DNA of 64,000 bases. Source: Halovenus salina. Lineage in GTDB: Archaea; Halobacteriota; Halobacteria; Halobacteriales; Haloarculaceae. The notes beneath the pieces are model-generated. The model ran no database searches. It was not told the DNA's origin and worked only from the letters and a program-made list of their open reading frames with translations. Below are positions 44,738 through 52,824 of the stretch, piece after piece. The stretch is taken from the NCBI RefSeq assembly GCF_026410925.1, contig NZ_CP112972.1, positions 868,001 through 932,000 on the forward strand, given 5' to 3'. The number at the start of each line of letters is the position of its first letter. The stretch's first letter is position 1. A program made the translations under genes and the position numbers.

Positions 44738-45490
44738 TTAGTTTGCTCCAGAGTTTTCAGTGCCTGTATCCGGGTTTTTTGAGAGGGCCTCGGACTCAGT
44801 ATTCTCATCCGCTTGGTTTGATTTCCTTTGAGTCTCATCCGGGCTTATTGGGCTGTCATCTTTGATGTGAGTGATTTCTCCCCGAGCACAGTTTTGACAA
44901 TATATTGATTCCCCCTCAATATTAGATGAAATAGCACCTCCAAATATAACGAATTGTTTGACACGGTCGCGCTTAACCCCTTCTTCTACAGGACTAGCAC
45001 ATGCTACACATGGTTGGTCTGGATTGATGACAGAATGTTCTTCAACTGTTCGTCGAGGGCCAAATGAAAAGGGGTCATCATCTCGACCAATGAGACCATG
45101 GACAGGTGGCAGAAGAAGGAGTCCAATAAATAGCAGTGGCACTCCCACTACTGGCGATAACTCCGGGGAACTAAAACTCCCGAGTCCTCCAAGAAAAAGA
45201 AACAGTCCAACAATCCAGAGTACAGCAGATTTGACCATAGGTACCACAGAACCGGAATTTTCGACTACCGTCTCGCTAACTTCTTTGGCTTTCTCGGCCC
45301 GTTGTTTTCGTTTTTCCTCAATGGTTTCGTAGCCTATTTCCACATCTCCAGTCTCAGTTGTTGCTTTATCTCCTTGCTTATCTGGACTGATCGGATGACC
45401 ACAACTTGGACAATATGGGGCTTGTTCGTTAGCAATATCTCCACACGACGGACAAAATTGCTCATCAAACCCTGGCTTTTTACCAGACAT
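44738..45490 (-). CDS. Zinc-ribbon membrane protein
   Basis: A 250-residue protein. The N-terminal double zinc ribbon (FCPSCGDIA and YCPSCGHPI, residues 12-32) is followed by a charged helix (about 55-80), two membrane helices (about 87-106 and 113-135), then a second cysteine pair group (PCVACASP and YCQNCARG) and an acidic disordered tail. Codon use is AT-rich against the genome. Similar zinc-ribbon membrane proteins are common on haloarchaeal mobile elements and are of unknown function. It lies 20 bases downstream of a related gene and is probably co-transcribed with it. Confidence 0.65.
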   Translation of the reverse strand: MSGKKPGFDEQFCPSCGDIANEQAPYCPSCGHPISPDKQGDKATTETGDVEIGYETIEEKRKQRAEKAKEVSETVVENSGSVVPMVKSAVLWIVGLFLFLGGLGSFSSPELSPVVGVPLLFIGLLLLPPVHGLIGRDDDPFSFGPRRTVEEHSVINPDQPCVACASPVEEGVKRDRVKQFVIFGGAISSNIEGESIYCQNCARGEITHIKDDSPISPDETQRKSNQADENTESEALSKNPDTGTENSGAN

Positions 45491-45510
45491 GTATCATATC
45501 GGCCAATCTA

Positions 45511-45951
45511 TTATTGATATTCTGATTTCCGAATAACCATTTTATCGGTGTCTATAAAGTATTTATATGCCGCATATACCACATTACCGATAAAAACTGT
45601 CCACCAAGCTGTCAATAGAGCAACCAAGACATGCGAACCAAGACTACCAAAGCCGCGTTTGACCAATACAACTCGGTCACCTTGACGGCTCTTTACATCC
45701 CAACCTTCTACCTTTTTGTCGTCAATTGCTTGTTTAAATTGCCTTTCACCCTCCGGAGAGAGATTCGTATTATCTTGACTTGCACTATTTTGTCTGCCAC
45801 TCGAACTCTCGTCTTGAGGTGCTCCGCAGTGTGGACAAACGTCAGCTTTAGAACTGATTGTATCACCACAGGAAATACAATATTGCTCATTTGGGCCGGG
45901 GCTATTAGTAGACTTTTCTTCTTGCTGACTTGACTCATTTACATCTGCCAT
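45511..45951 (-). CDS. Zinc-ribbon membrane protein, shorter
   Basis: A 146-residue protein with an N-terminal zinc ribbon (YCISCGDTI and VCPHCGAPQ, about 24-45), a middle domain (about 64-96, EGERQFKQAIDDKKVEGWDV) of unknown fold and a hydrophobic stretch (about 103-132) that may be one or two membrane helices. Low GC. The ribbon resembles that of the gene downstream, so the two may be distant paralogues. It is the first gene of the pair. Confidence 0.65.
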   Translation of the reverse strand: MADVNESSQQEEKSTNSPGPNEQYCISCGDTISSKADVCPHCGAPQDESSSGRQNSASQDNTNLSPEGERQFKQAIDDKKVEGWDVKSRQGDRVVLVKRGFGSLGSHVLVALLTAWWTVFIGNVVYAAYKYFIDTDKMVIRKSEYQ

Positions 45952-46150
45952 AAATAGCTACATACATTCATTAGGTAAAATATTATGGGAATGCATCCAT
46001 AATTTGACAAAATCCAGACAACTCATATAAATATAGAACCAGAAATTGATTTATTCGTCACCTTCTATTCTGGTTTTTACCTGTTCTCTGATAACAGGGC
46101 CAACAGGAAAGACTAAAATGCTCTCTTGAAAGTAGGGTACGGGAATCGGA

Positions 46151-46246
46151 TTATAGTGTCTTGGTGAGCTTCTTGATGTTGTTGAGCGCGAAGAGAAGAA
46201 CGATCTCACGGAACTGCCGATACCAGAACGGTCGCGTCGCAGAACC
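46151..46246 (-). pseudogene. Transposase C-terminal remnant, second copy
   Basis: Reading the minus strand from about 46246 gives ATRPFWYRQFREIVLLFALN followed by NIKKLTKTL and a stop. It is clearly related to the remnant at 20047-20211 but not identical, so they are separate relics of one transposase family. The two remnants point toward each other's side, near the two ends of the integrative element. Confidence 0.75.
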
Positions 46247-46346
46247 GTTCAAAGTTCTCGCTCAGCCTTCGCTCTCCGAGTTGGGAAACACTGTCGCGGC
46301 TGAGGAATAGACTGCTTTAGCAGTTCTACTGTCAATTTACGACCGT

Positions 46347-46465
46347 CTCATAATGATAGTTGCGAGTCGTTACCGCCGTCGGGAAACGAGACGTGGGTCT
46401 CACGCCGTGAAACACTGATATTCGTGACGTGCTCACGAAAATAACCGCAACAATTACTATCAGTC
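46347..46465 (-). repeat. 119-base MITE-like repeat, copy C (reversed)
   Basis: On the minus strand it begins GACTGATAGT, continues GTTGCGGTTATTTTC, then TGTTTCACGG, and ends GCGGTAACGACTCGCA with ACTATCATTATGAG. The last part matches copy A almost exactly. It is the most diverged copy in its middle. It lies between the transposase remnant and the recombinase gene. Confidence 0.7.
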
Positions 46466-46593
46466 ATCCAAATGAAATTACAGTAAGTTTACCGTAAATT
46501 ACCGTAGCAAAGATTAAACGGTTTTGAGACGCGACCAATCAACTACACAGCGGAAGTAGAGAGTAGGCAAGAAAGATGTAGTGTCCCGTATTT

Positions 46594-47604
46594 TCAGATA
46601 TGGTTTAAGTATTTTCGTCGCTTCTCCATTCGTTCCTGTTTTGACCGATTATCGTAGAATTCATCAAGTACTGATTCTGACAAATTAGCCCTATCGCTGA
46701 GCACCTTTTCTGGAACTTCAGAATTGAGTGCGTGCGTGAGAGCACCACGTCGAAAGGCGTGGGGGCTCACGCTTGACGGACACTCGTATGGATGGTCGTG
46801 CTCCGCCGCGTCGCAATCGCTAATTTTGCGGTCGTGAGGACATTCATCGGTGAAGACACAAGGTCGAGTATACCGATAGCAATCCCGTCGAAGTGTAGTA
46901 CGGTGAACACGGCCCAGTTCCGAAGAGATGAGCGGGTGACGACCGTGTTCATCTGTTGTATCTGGTCGGCGGTCGGTGATCCAGTCCACAAGAACAGTGC
47001 AAACCTCATCAGAGAGACCAATATGTCGTTCACCCCGCTCAGCATTTTTGATTGACGTGTCCTTTTCTGGTCTATGAACCACTTCAATAGACTGTTCTTC
47101 TTCATTGAAATCACCAACGTCCAATGCATGCAGAGCTCCTACCCGCATCATCGTATGCCACAGAAGTGTGAGCACAACGTGCTGACGGGACGCGTATTTA
47201 TACTTTCGTAGGTACTCCAATGCCCGGTCTGCACGTTCTTTATCCAACATCACGTCTCGTGATTTTTCTTCACCACTCAGATCCGGTGAGCGCACCTTCG
47301 TATGGAGGTCCTGTTCTACACCGTCTACTGTTTCGAGCCAGCGAATGAAGACGCGAAGGGTGTCCATCTGGGTTTTCTCTGAGGCAGGGGATAGTTCGCC
47401 CTCGTCACGTCGCCACTGACGATACTCATGGAGCTTCCTACCGGTCAACGCGTTCAAATTCTCAATCCCGTTCTGGTCACACCATCGAACGAAGTGTCCT
47501 AATCGGTACTTGTGGGAGGTAATCGTTGCACGAGTGACCTCTGTCTCTCTGTCTGCTAGGTACAATTCCACCGCCTCCGTTGGTTCGATTGGTTCAAGTT
47601 CCAT
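46594..47604 (-). CDS. Tyrosine recombinase/integrase
   Basis: Site-specific recombinase of 336 residues (a GTG at 47613 would add three). The N-terminal SAM-like domain (about 8-95) precedes the catalytic domain. Catalytic pieces are HTMMRVGALHAL (first Arg), SPHAFRRGALTH (His-x2-Arg) and the nucleophile Tyr in EFYDNRSKQERMEKRRKYL. A cysteine/histidine-rich insertion (CVFTDECPHD ... CDAAEHDHPYEC) before the His-Arg box is common in haloarchaeal phage and plasmid integrases and may bind zinc. It lies 100 bases from the right attachment repeat and is the likely integrase of the element. Confidence 0.92.
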   Translation of the reverse strand: MELEPIEPTEAVELYLADRETEVTRATITSHKYRLGHFVRWCDQNGIENLNALTGRKLHEYRQWRRDEGELSPASEKTQMDTLRVFIRWLETVDGVEQDLHTKVRSPDLSGEEKSRDVMLDKERADRALEYLRKYKYASRQHVVLTLLWHTMMRVGALHALDVGDFNEEEQSIEVVHRPEKDTSIKNAERGERHIGLSDEVCTVLVDWITDRRPDTTDEHGRHPLISSELGRVHRTTLRRDCYRYTRPCVFTDECPHDRKISDCDAAEHDHPYECPSSVSPHAFRRGALTHALNSEVPEKVLSDRANLSESVLDEFYDNRSKQERMEKRRKYLNHI

Positions 47605-47651
47605 ATCGATCACGCGAGAACCGCCCGAGACAGTCGTGGCCAGTACCCTGA

Positions 47652-47699
47652 AACCGGTTGTTTCACGGTTTAGAGGACAGTCCGTTCAGCGCCTGAACG
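47652..47699. repeat. Right-end palindromes of the integrative element
   Basis: AACCGGTTGTTT at 47652-47663 and GTTCAGCGCCTGAACG at 47684-47699, separated by 20 bases. The same two sequences occur at the left end in the opposite order with the same 20-base gap. They precede the attachment repeat by four bases. Confidence 0.7.
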
Positions 47700-47703
47700 A
47701 AAG

Positions 47704-47716
47704 CCCGCCACGCCCG
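47704..47716 (+). other. Right attachment site core
   Basis: CCCGCCACGCCCG, identical to the last 13 bases of tRNA-Arg at 18899-18911. It has no tRNA body upstream of it, as expected for the distal copy left by integration at a tRNA 3' end. Confidence 0.65.
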
Positions 47717-47984
47717 CTTCGCGGTTCCTCACGTCTGTTCGGAACACGCTCGCGAGCGTGGCGACCTTCGCAAAACCTCCGGTTTTGCTCAGTCCCGCCA
47801 CGCCCATTCTGCGAGGAGCAGACGCGACAAGCGAACGGGCCCGGAGATTCGAATCCGACGAGACGAGCAAAGTGAGTCTCGTTTCGGTTTGAACCCCACC
47901 AGTCGCGCACGCTGAGACGGACACGTCTGACTCCGGTTCGAACACCCGCATCAAAAAATCGACGCGTCCACGCCGCGGGACGTC
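47717..47984. other. Integration scar: second attachment-like copy and T-arm-like sequences
   Basis: About 270 bases without a gene. TCCCGCCACGCCC at 47793-47805 is a second copy of the tRNA end. Three sequences resembling T arms follow (GATTCGAATCC near 47851, GGTTTGAACCCC near 47885, GGTTCGAACACCCG near 47934). Hairpins such as ACGCTCGCGAGCGT and GCAAAACCTCCGGTTTTGC also occur. It looks like debris of earlier integrations. Confidence 0.45.
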
Positions 47985-48605
47985 TCAGTCTGTGTCCGCC
48001 GAATCACGGAGAAGACAGGTCCGGACGTATCGCTCGAACTCAGAACGACAGTCTTCGAGAATCGACTCGTCGCTAGTCACCTGCTGTGTTGCGAGGCCGA
48101 CGAACATGACCTGAAACAGGGCGGCAGTCTCCTCGGGGTCTACCTCTTGGAACACACCCTGCTCGATACCGGACCTGATGATGTACTCGACGTGTTTCGA
48201 GGTAAAGCGGTCTGTTCGGGTGAAATACTCCTCGTACCGGTCGTCGTGTGCGGCCTGTGCTCGGAGCTCGACCATGGCCCGAGAGAAGTCCTCGTCGGTG
48301 ACCGGTTCCCCGGGCGTGAACATCGCGTCGATGACCTGCTCGATATGTGCATCGGCACCCTCGCCTGGCTGGAGAGGAAACTGCTCCTCGGCCTGGTCGA
48401 GCATGAACTCCAGAAAGTCGAGCAACAGGTCGTCTTTCCCGTCGTAGTGGTGATACAGCAGGGATTTGCTCTTTGGAAATTCGTCGCTGATTTTCTGAAT
48501 CGTGATGTCGCTGTATCCGTGTTCGCGGAATGCATCGTAGGTCGCTTTCAGTATCTCTTCGCGCGTGTTCTCGGGCTCCTCCAGAAACGAGACAGATTTG
48601 TCCAT
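47985..48605 (-). CDS. TetR/AcrR family regulator
   Basis: A 206-residue repressor. The N-terminal helix-turn-helix (about 12-58) has TREEILKATYDAFREHGYSDITIQKISDEF and the typical SKSLLYHHYDGKDDLLLDFLEFM. The C-terminal part (about 65-200) is the ligand and dimerisation domain, rich in acidic residues. It is divergent from a large MMPL/RND exporter with 330 bases between starts, and two candidate operators lie there, so control of the exporter is likely. Confidence 0.92.
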   Translation of the reverse strand: MDKSVSFLEEPENTREEILKATYDAFREHGYSDITIQKISDEFPKSKSLLYHHYDGKDDLLLDFLEFMLDQAEEQFPLQPGEGADAHIEQVIDAMFTPGEPVTDEDFSRAMVELRAQAAHDDRYEEYFTRTDRFTSKHVEYIIRSGIEQGVFQEVDPEETAALFQVMFVGLATQQVTSDESILEDCRSEFERYVRTCLLRDSADTD

Positions 48606-48737
48606 CGTTCAAAATCACTCCTGGTCGTGTGTCAAATAGCCCCCTCCATGGACTCGGACGTTGTCCGCCCCCTGGGACTCATTTGACTGAGATACTGTGT
48701 TCATCAATCTTCACCTTTGTGTTCTACGTATAAAATA

Positions 48738-48761
48738 GTGACTGAATAATCAATCAGTAAC
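48738..48761. promoter_or_regulatory. Candidate TetR operator 1
   Basis: Inverted repeat GTGACTGA ... TCAGTAAC (seven of eight bases pair) around ATAATCAA. The half-sites CTGAATAA and TCAATCAG are directly joined. It lies next to a TATAAAATA element between the TetR and exporter genes. Confidence 0.55.
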
Positions 48762-48843
48762 TTTGCGGGTAGCGTGTCGAACTCCCATTTGAGGTACGTA
48801 TATAACGGCTTACGAAAAGAGAGACAGAAAGTATATACCGTTC

Positions 48844-48863
48844 CTGAATAAACGTTCAATCAG
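48844..48863. promoter_or_regulatory. Candidate TetR operator 2
   Basis: CTGAATAAACGTTCAATCAG holds the same two half-sites as operator 1 with four extra bases between them. It lies about 40 bases after a TATATAAC element at 48798 and 72 bases before the exporter start, close to where transcription would begin. Confidence 0.5.
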
Positions 48864-48935
48864 TATGCGAGAGCAACACGAGATGAGATACCCGAGCGGG
48901 TCGAATACCCATAGAACACTGGAGGCGACGGGCAG

Positions 48936-51900
48936 ATGAGTCTGTCAGACCGCCTCTCAGAGGTGATTACGGGACACAGTCGGGCAGTTATTGCAATTAT
49001 GTTGATTGTGACCGTCGCCGCGGGCGCGGGGGCCGGGATGGTCGAGCAGTCATCCTCGCTCGACCAGTTCCAGAGCGACACCGACGAGGCACAGAAACTG
49101 ACCTACATTGAGGACAACTTCGCGACCGGTTCGGAGAATACATCCACCGCACAGGTCATCGTCCGAGGAGAGAACACACTCTCGAAGGAGACGATGGTCG
49201 AGACCCTCCGGCTACAACAGTCATTCCGGGATAACGAGACCATCGGTCAGACGCTGGCCACAGAGCGTCCGACAGTGGGCGTCGCGAACCTGGTGGCAAC
49301 CTCGGCGATTCTCGGCGAACAACAACAGGAGTTGCAGTCGCTGGCTGCGGAGTTCGAGCAGCTGAACGCGACTGTTCGCAACGAGCGGGCCGCGCTCCAG
49401 CAACGACAGACTGCGCTGAACACGACCCGGCAGGAACTGCGTGCTGCACTCGATGACCTCCGGGACGACCGGACAGTATCACCGCGTGACCGGTTCGAGA
49501 CAGTCCGTGAGCGTGCCCCAGTCGAGTTGGGCGAGACACAGTACGAGACGTTCAATAGCTCCGTCCAGTTGTTGCGGACCGCCACAGACGAGTCGGCGGT
49601 CGAACGCGCCTACGAGCAGGGTACGCAGGGCGTCCTCGCCGACGAGTACGAGACGCTCCAGCAGCGGAGCCAACAGCTGGAGGCAGACGGCGAACGACTC
49701 CAGGAGCTTGGCTCTGAACTCGAGCAACGTCAGTCCGCCCTGGAGAGTACGTCTCCCTCGATTGACGAACAGATAACCGCAATAGAGTCGTTGAATACGA
49801 CACAGTACGAGCGCGCGCTCGGGGCGGTACTGGGTCCGGATTCGAGCGGCCAGCTCAACGGGCTCGGATTCATGCCCACCAGCTACGAGCCAGGCTCCAG
49901 CACTGCAAACGCGACGATGCTCCTGGTCACCCACCAGACCAGCGGCGAGGGACAGGCCGGTGCGGCGTCCGAGCAGCTCATCGACGCACAGCTGACAATG
50001 CAGTCGCTGGCAACGAGCCAGGTCGGCGCTGACGGCTCCGAGACCATCGTCTTCGGAACCGGAATCATGAGCGATGAGATCAACAACTCGATGGGAGACA
50101 GCCTGGCGATTGTGGGGCCACTGGCGCTTATCTTTGTCGTCGTTGCCCTGGTCGTCGCCTACCGCGACTTCCTGGATATCGTGCTCGGGCTGTTCGGTAT
50201 CGGTGCCGTCCTCGTCTGGACGTTCGGGTTCATGGGCTGGGCCGGCATCGGCTTCAATCAGATGTTCATCGCGGTTCCCGTTCTCCTCATCGGGCTCTCT
50301 ATCGACTACGCCATCCACATCTTCATGCGTCACCGCGAACAGCGTCAGGAGGATGGTGAATACAGGGAAGAAGACGTGCGCGGCTCGATGCGGACCGCAC
50401 TGGCCGGCGTCGGGACTGCACTCGTCCTGGTGACTGCCACGACCGCAATCGGCTTTCTCTCGAATCTCACGAGTCCGGTCCCGCCGATACAGGATTTCGG
50501 TATCGTGAGTGCAGTCGGCATTGTCGCCGCACTGTTGATATTCGGCATCCTGATTCCCGCGGTGAAAATCGAGGTCGACAGCTTCCTGGAGAACCGCGGT
50601 ATCTCTCGGAAGAAACGCGCGTTCGGAACGGGGAACAGTCGGTTCAGTAGCGTTCTCGGTGCTGGCGCAACTGCCGCGAAGAAGGCACCAGTTGCCATCC
50701 TCCTCGTCGCGTTGCTCGTGAGTGCGGGCGGCGCATACGGGGCCAGCCAGGTCGATACCAGCTTCAACCAGGAAGATTTCATCGCCGAGGACCCCCCCGC
50801 GTGGACCGACAACCTCCCCGAGCCCTTCGCACCTGGAGAGTACTCGATGAAAGAGAATCTGGAGTTCGTCAACCAGAACTTCGTCCGCGAGGACTCCCAG
50901 GCACAGCTTCTCTTCGAGGGAGAGATTACAGACCCAGAGACGTTACAACACCTCTCACAGGCACAGCGTGAGGCAGCCAACAGCGATGTCGTAGTCACGC
51001 TGTCGGGTGGTGGTGCCGATGTCCAGGGACCGCTCCAGACGATGCAACAGGTGGCAGCGGAAAACGAGACGTTCAACGCCACCTTCGCCGGCGCAGACAC
51101 CGACGGCGACATGGTGCCAGACCAGAACATCGAGCAGGTGTACGACGCGCTGTTCGCTGTCGCTCCACAGGAGGCAGGGAACGTCATCTACCAGTCCGAC
51201 GACGGCTACCAGGCCGTTCGGATGGTTGTCTCCACCAGCGGCACTGCCGCGATGAGTGACGTGAGAACCGAGATGAGCTCGATTGCGGCCGGCCTCAACG
51301 GTGACGGACTCACGGTGACCGCGACCGGGCAGACAATCCTGTTCGACATCGTCCAGGACCAGCTGTTCGATACGGTCGTCGAGAGTCTGCTCATCACCCT
51401 CGTCGCCGTGTTCGCGTTCCTGATGGTTACCTACCGGATTACCGACGGGAGCGCGATGCTCGGTGCGGTGACGCTGCTCCCGGTGTTGTTCAGCGTCACG
51501 TGGATTCTGGGCACGATGTACGTGCTCGGCATCCCGTTCAACGTCATGACGGGGATGATTACGAGTCTGACAGTCGGGCTGGGTGTCGCCTACAGCATCC
51601 ACATGAGTGAGCGGTACAAACTCGAACTCGACCGGACCGGCTCGGTCTGGAAATCGATGTCGAGAACGGTGACCGGAACCGGCGGCGCACTGCTGGGCAG
51701 TGCTGCGACGACTGTCGGTGGATTCGGCGTGCTTGCCTTCGCCATCCTGCCGCCGCTCCAGCAGTTCGGCATCATCACCGGCATGACCATCATCTACGCG
51801 TTCCTTGCGAGCGTGCTTGTTCTCCCGAGCCTGCTCGTCCTCTGGACGCGGTACTTCGGGCCGGAGGCTTCGTTTGCCACCTCCCCGGAGGAATCGGCCA

Positions 51901-51953
51901 CGCCAACAGCCAGTGACGGCGGACAGCCGACGGAGGCGACGGGCGAGGAGTAA
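48936..51953 (+). CDS. MMPL/RND family exporter
   Basis: Large membrane transporter of 1005 residues with RND topology. TM1 (about 15-38) is followed by a long outer domain with a Gln/Glu-rich coiled coil (about 120-290), five more helices from about 385, a second outer domain (about 600-810) and six final helices (from about 815). The first half has the family motif GLSIDYAIHIFMRHRE; the matching site of the second half is GLGVAYSIHMSERY, without the acidic residue. RND/MMPL proteins export lipids, pigments or drugs using the proton gradient; the substrate is unknown. Control by the divergent TetR is likely. A 24-codon upstream frame overlaps its ATG. Confidence 0.9.
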   Translation: MSLSDRLSEVITGHSRAVIAIMLIVTVAAGAGAGMVEQSSSLDQFQSDTDEAQKLTYIEDNFATGSENTSTAQVIVRGENTLSKETMVETLRLQQSFRDNETIGQTLATERPTVGVANLVATSAILGEQQQELQSLAAEFEQLNATVRNERAALQQRQTALNTTRQELRAALDDLRDDRTVSPRDRFETVRERAPVELGETQYETFNSSVQLLRTATDESAVERAYEQGTQGVLADEYETLQQRSQQLEADGERLQELGSELEQRQSALESTSPSIDEQITAIESLNTTQYERALGAVLGPDSSGQLNGLGFMPTSYEPGSSTANATMLLVTHQTSGEGQAGAASEQLIDAQLTMQSLATSQVGADGSETIVFGTGIMSDEINNSMGDSLAIVGPLALIFVVVALVVAYRDFLDIVLGLFGIGAVLVWTFGFMGWAGIGFNQMFIAVPVLLIGLSIDYAIHIFMRHREQRQEDGEYREEDVRGSMRTALAGVGTALVLVTATTAIGFLSNLTSPVPPIQDFGIVSAVGIVAALLIFGILIPAVKIEVDSFLENRGISRKKRAFGTGNSRFSSVLGAGATAAKKAPVAILLVALLVSAGGAYGASQVDTSFNQEDFIAEDPPAWTDNLPEPFAPGEYSMKENLEFVNQNFVREDSQAQLLFEGEITDPETLQHLSQAQREAANSDVVVTLSGGGADVQGPLQTMQQVAAENETFNATFAGADTDGDMVPDQNIEQVYDALFAVAPQEAGNVIYQSDDGYQAVRMVVSTSGTAAMSDVRTEMSSIAAGLNGDGLTVTATGQTILFDIVQDQLFDTVVESLLITLVAVFAFLMVTYRITDGSAMLGAVTLLPVLFSVTWILGTMYVLGIPFNVMTGMITSLTVGLGVAYSIHMSERYKLELDRTGSVWKSMSRTVTGTGGALLGSAATTVGGFGVLAFAILPPLQQFGIITGMTIIYAFLASVLVLPSLLVLWTRYFGPEASFATSPEESATPTASDGGQPTEATGEE

Positions 51954-52086
51954 CGCGGGTCGGCGAAGAGCTGACTCGTGCGGATTTTGCGGTTATGTCC
52001 GCGGCCACGTCAAGAATCTCGACGGTTCACGGGACGTAGCCGGTGGGTTGGGTCGCTGCGGCGGTACCGAGTTGCAACAGTCAGTA

Positions 52087-52587
52087 TCAGGGAACGGTTC
52101 CGTCCATCGACCCGCGATACCACCGCCCCGTCTCGGTTCCACACGCCGTACACCGCGCGACGACAGCCGATTTGTCTCCCTCTTTTACCCCGTCGAGACT
52201 GTTGTCTGTCTTCGTATCACAGTGCTCACAGTATCGCAGGGTTACCTGTGTACCGTACTCGAGAGGCGCTCCGAGTGCGAGTGCGACGACAGTCTCGTCG
52301 CCGTAGTTCCAGCCGCGCTGAAGCTCCTCGCGCCCGAACCGGATGAGTTCACCGGCCTCGAGCTCGACATCTCCGTCTTCGGTCTCGAACGTAGCGGTCC
52401 CCTCCTGGATGTAGAAGACCTCCTCCTGGAGTTCGTGGCTGTGGTAGGCGAAGGCGAAGCTATCGCCCGGTTCGAGTTCGTAGTAGTTGACTGCGACATC
52501 GGTCAGGCCGAGCGCATCGGTGAGCCGACACATCCGAGCCGCCGGCTGGACGCTGTTTTCCAGCTCGTCGATGTTAACTGTCTCCAT
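52087..52587 (-). CDS. Cupin domain protein with C-terminal zinc ribbon
   Basis: A 166-residue protein. The cupin barrel (about 25-110) has YHSHELQEEVFYIQEGTA (metal-binding His, His, Glu) and a later glycine-rich turn. A zinc-ribbon-like tail follows (RYCEHCDTKT and VARCTACGTETG). Small haloarchaeal cupins of this form are common and uncharacterised. It may bind a metal or a small carboxylate. It stands alone, convergent with the exporter gene. Confidence 0.82.
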   Translation of the reverse strand: METVNIDELENSVQPAARMCRLTDALGLTDVAVNYYELEPGDSFAFAYHSHELQEEVFYIQEGTATFETEDGDVELEAGELIRFGREELQRGWNYGDETVVALALGAPLEYGTQVTLRYCEHCDTKTDNSLDGVKEGDKSAVVARCTACGTETGRWYRGSMDGTVP

Positions 52588-52689
52588 GCACCCGGTACGC
52601 AGCCCACAATCAAATCTACTCCGGCGTCGGATTGAGCTTAGGGAAATGCTTATTGGTAACTTGTAGCAATGTAATCGTATACCGACTCT

Positions 52690-52824
52690 ATGTCACGTGA
52701 CACTGATCATACCAGCCAGCCGTCCGATGACCGTGACGAAATCGAATCCTACTATGACGACCTCGAAGAGGGTGCTGGCTGTGTCGAAATTTGGGAGTAT
52801 ATACAGGACCGTCGTGATGACTGA
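52690..52824 (+). CDS. Acidic 44-residue protein
   Basis: Short gene with an ATG at 52690. The protein is very acidic (about one third Asp and Glu) and reads DDRDEIESYYDDLEEGAGC, then VEIWEYIQDRRDD. This IESYYDDLE-GAGC-EIWE pattern recurs in small haloarchaeal proteins as far as I remember, which supports it being a real gene. A TATA-like element lies near 52655. Its last two codons and stop overlap MITE copy B. Function is unknown. Confidence 0.6.
   Translation: MSRDTDHTSQPSDDRDEIESYYDDLEEGAGCVEIWEYIQDRRDD

Larger units (their letters stand above)
18899..47716. mobile_element. Putative tRNA-Arg-targeted integrative element
   Basis: Region bounded by a 13-base direct repeat: the 3' end of tRNA-Arg (18899-18911) and an identical copy at 47704-47716. 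A tyrosine recombinase gene lies 100 bases inside the right copy. Each end carries a GTTCA-N6-TGAACG palindrome and AACCGGTTGTTT, separated by exactly 20 bases, in mirror order. Much of the interior at both ends has lower GC than the flanks, small unrecognised genes, transposase remnants and MITEs. Cargo includes sensory kinases and transducers, a SelO gene and iron-sulfur genes. The boundaries are inferred from the repeats; a 13-base match alone would be weak, but the mirrored ends make it convincing. Confidence 0.7.
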
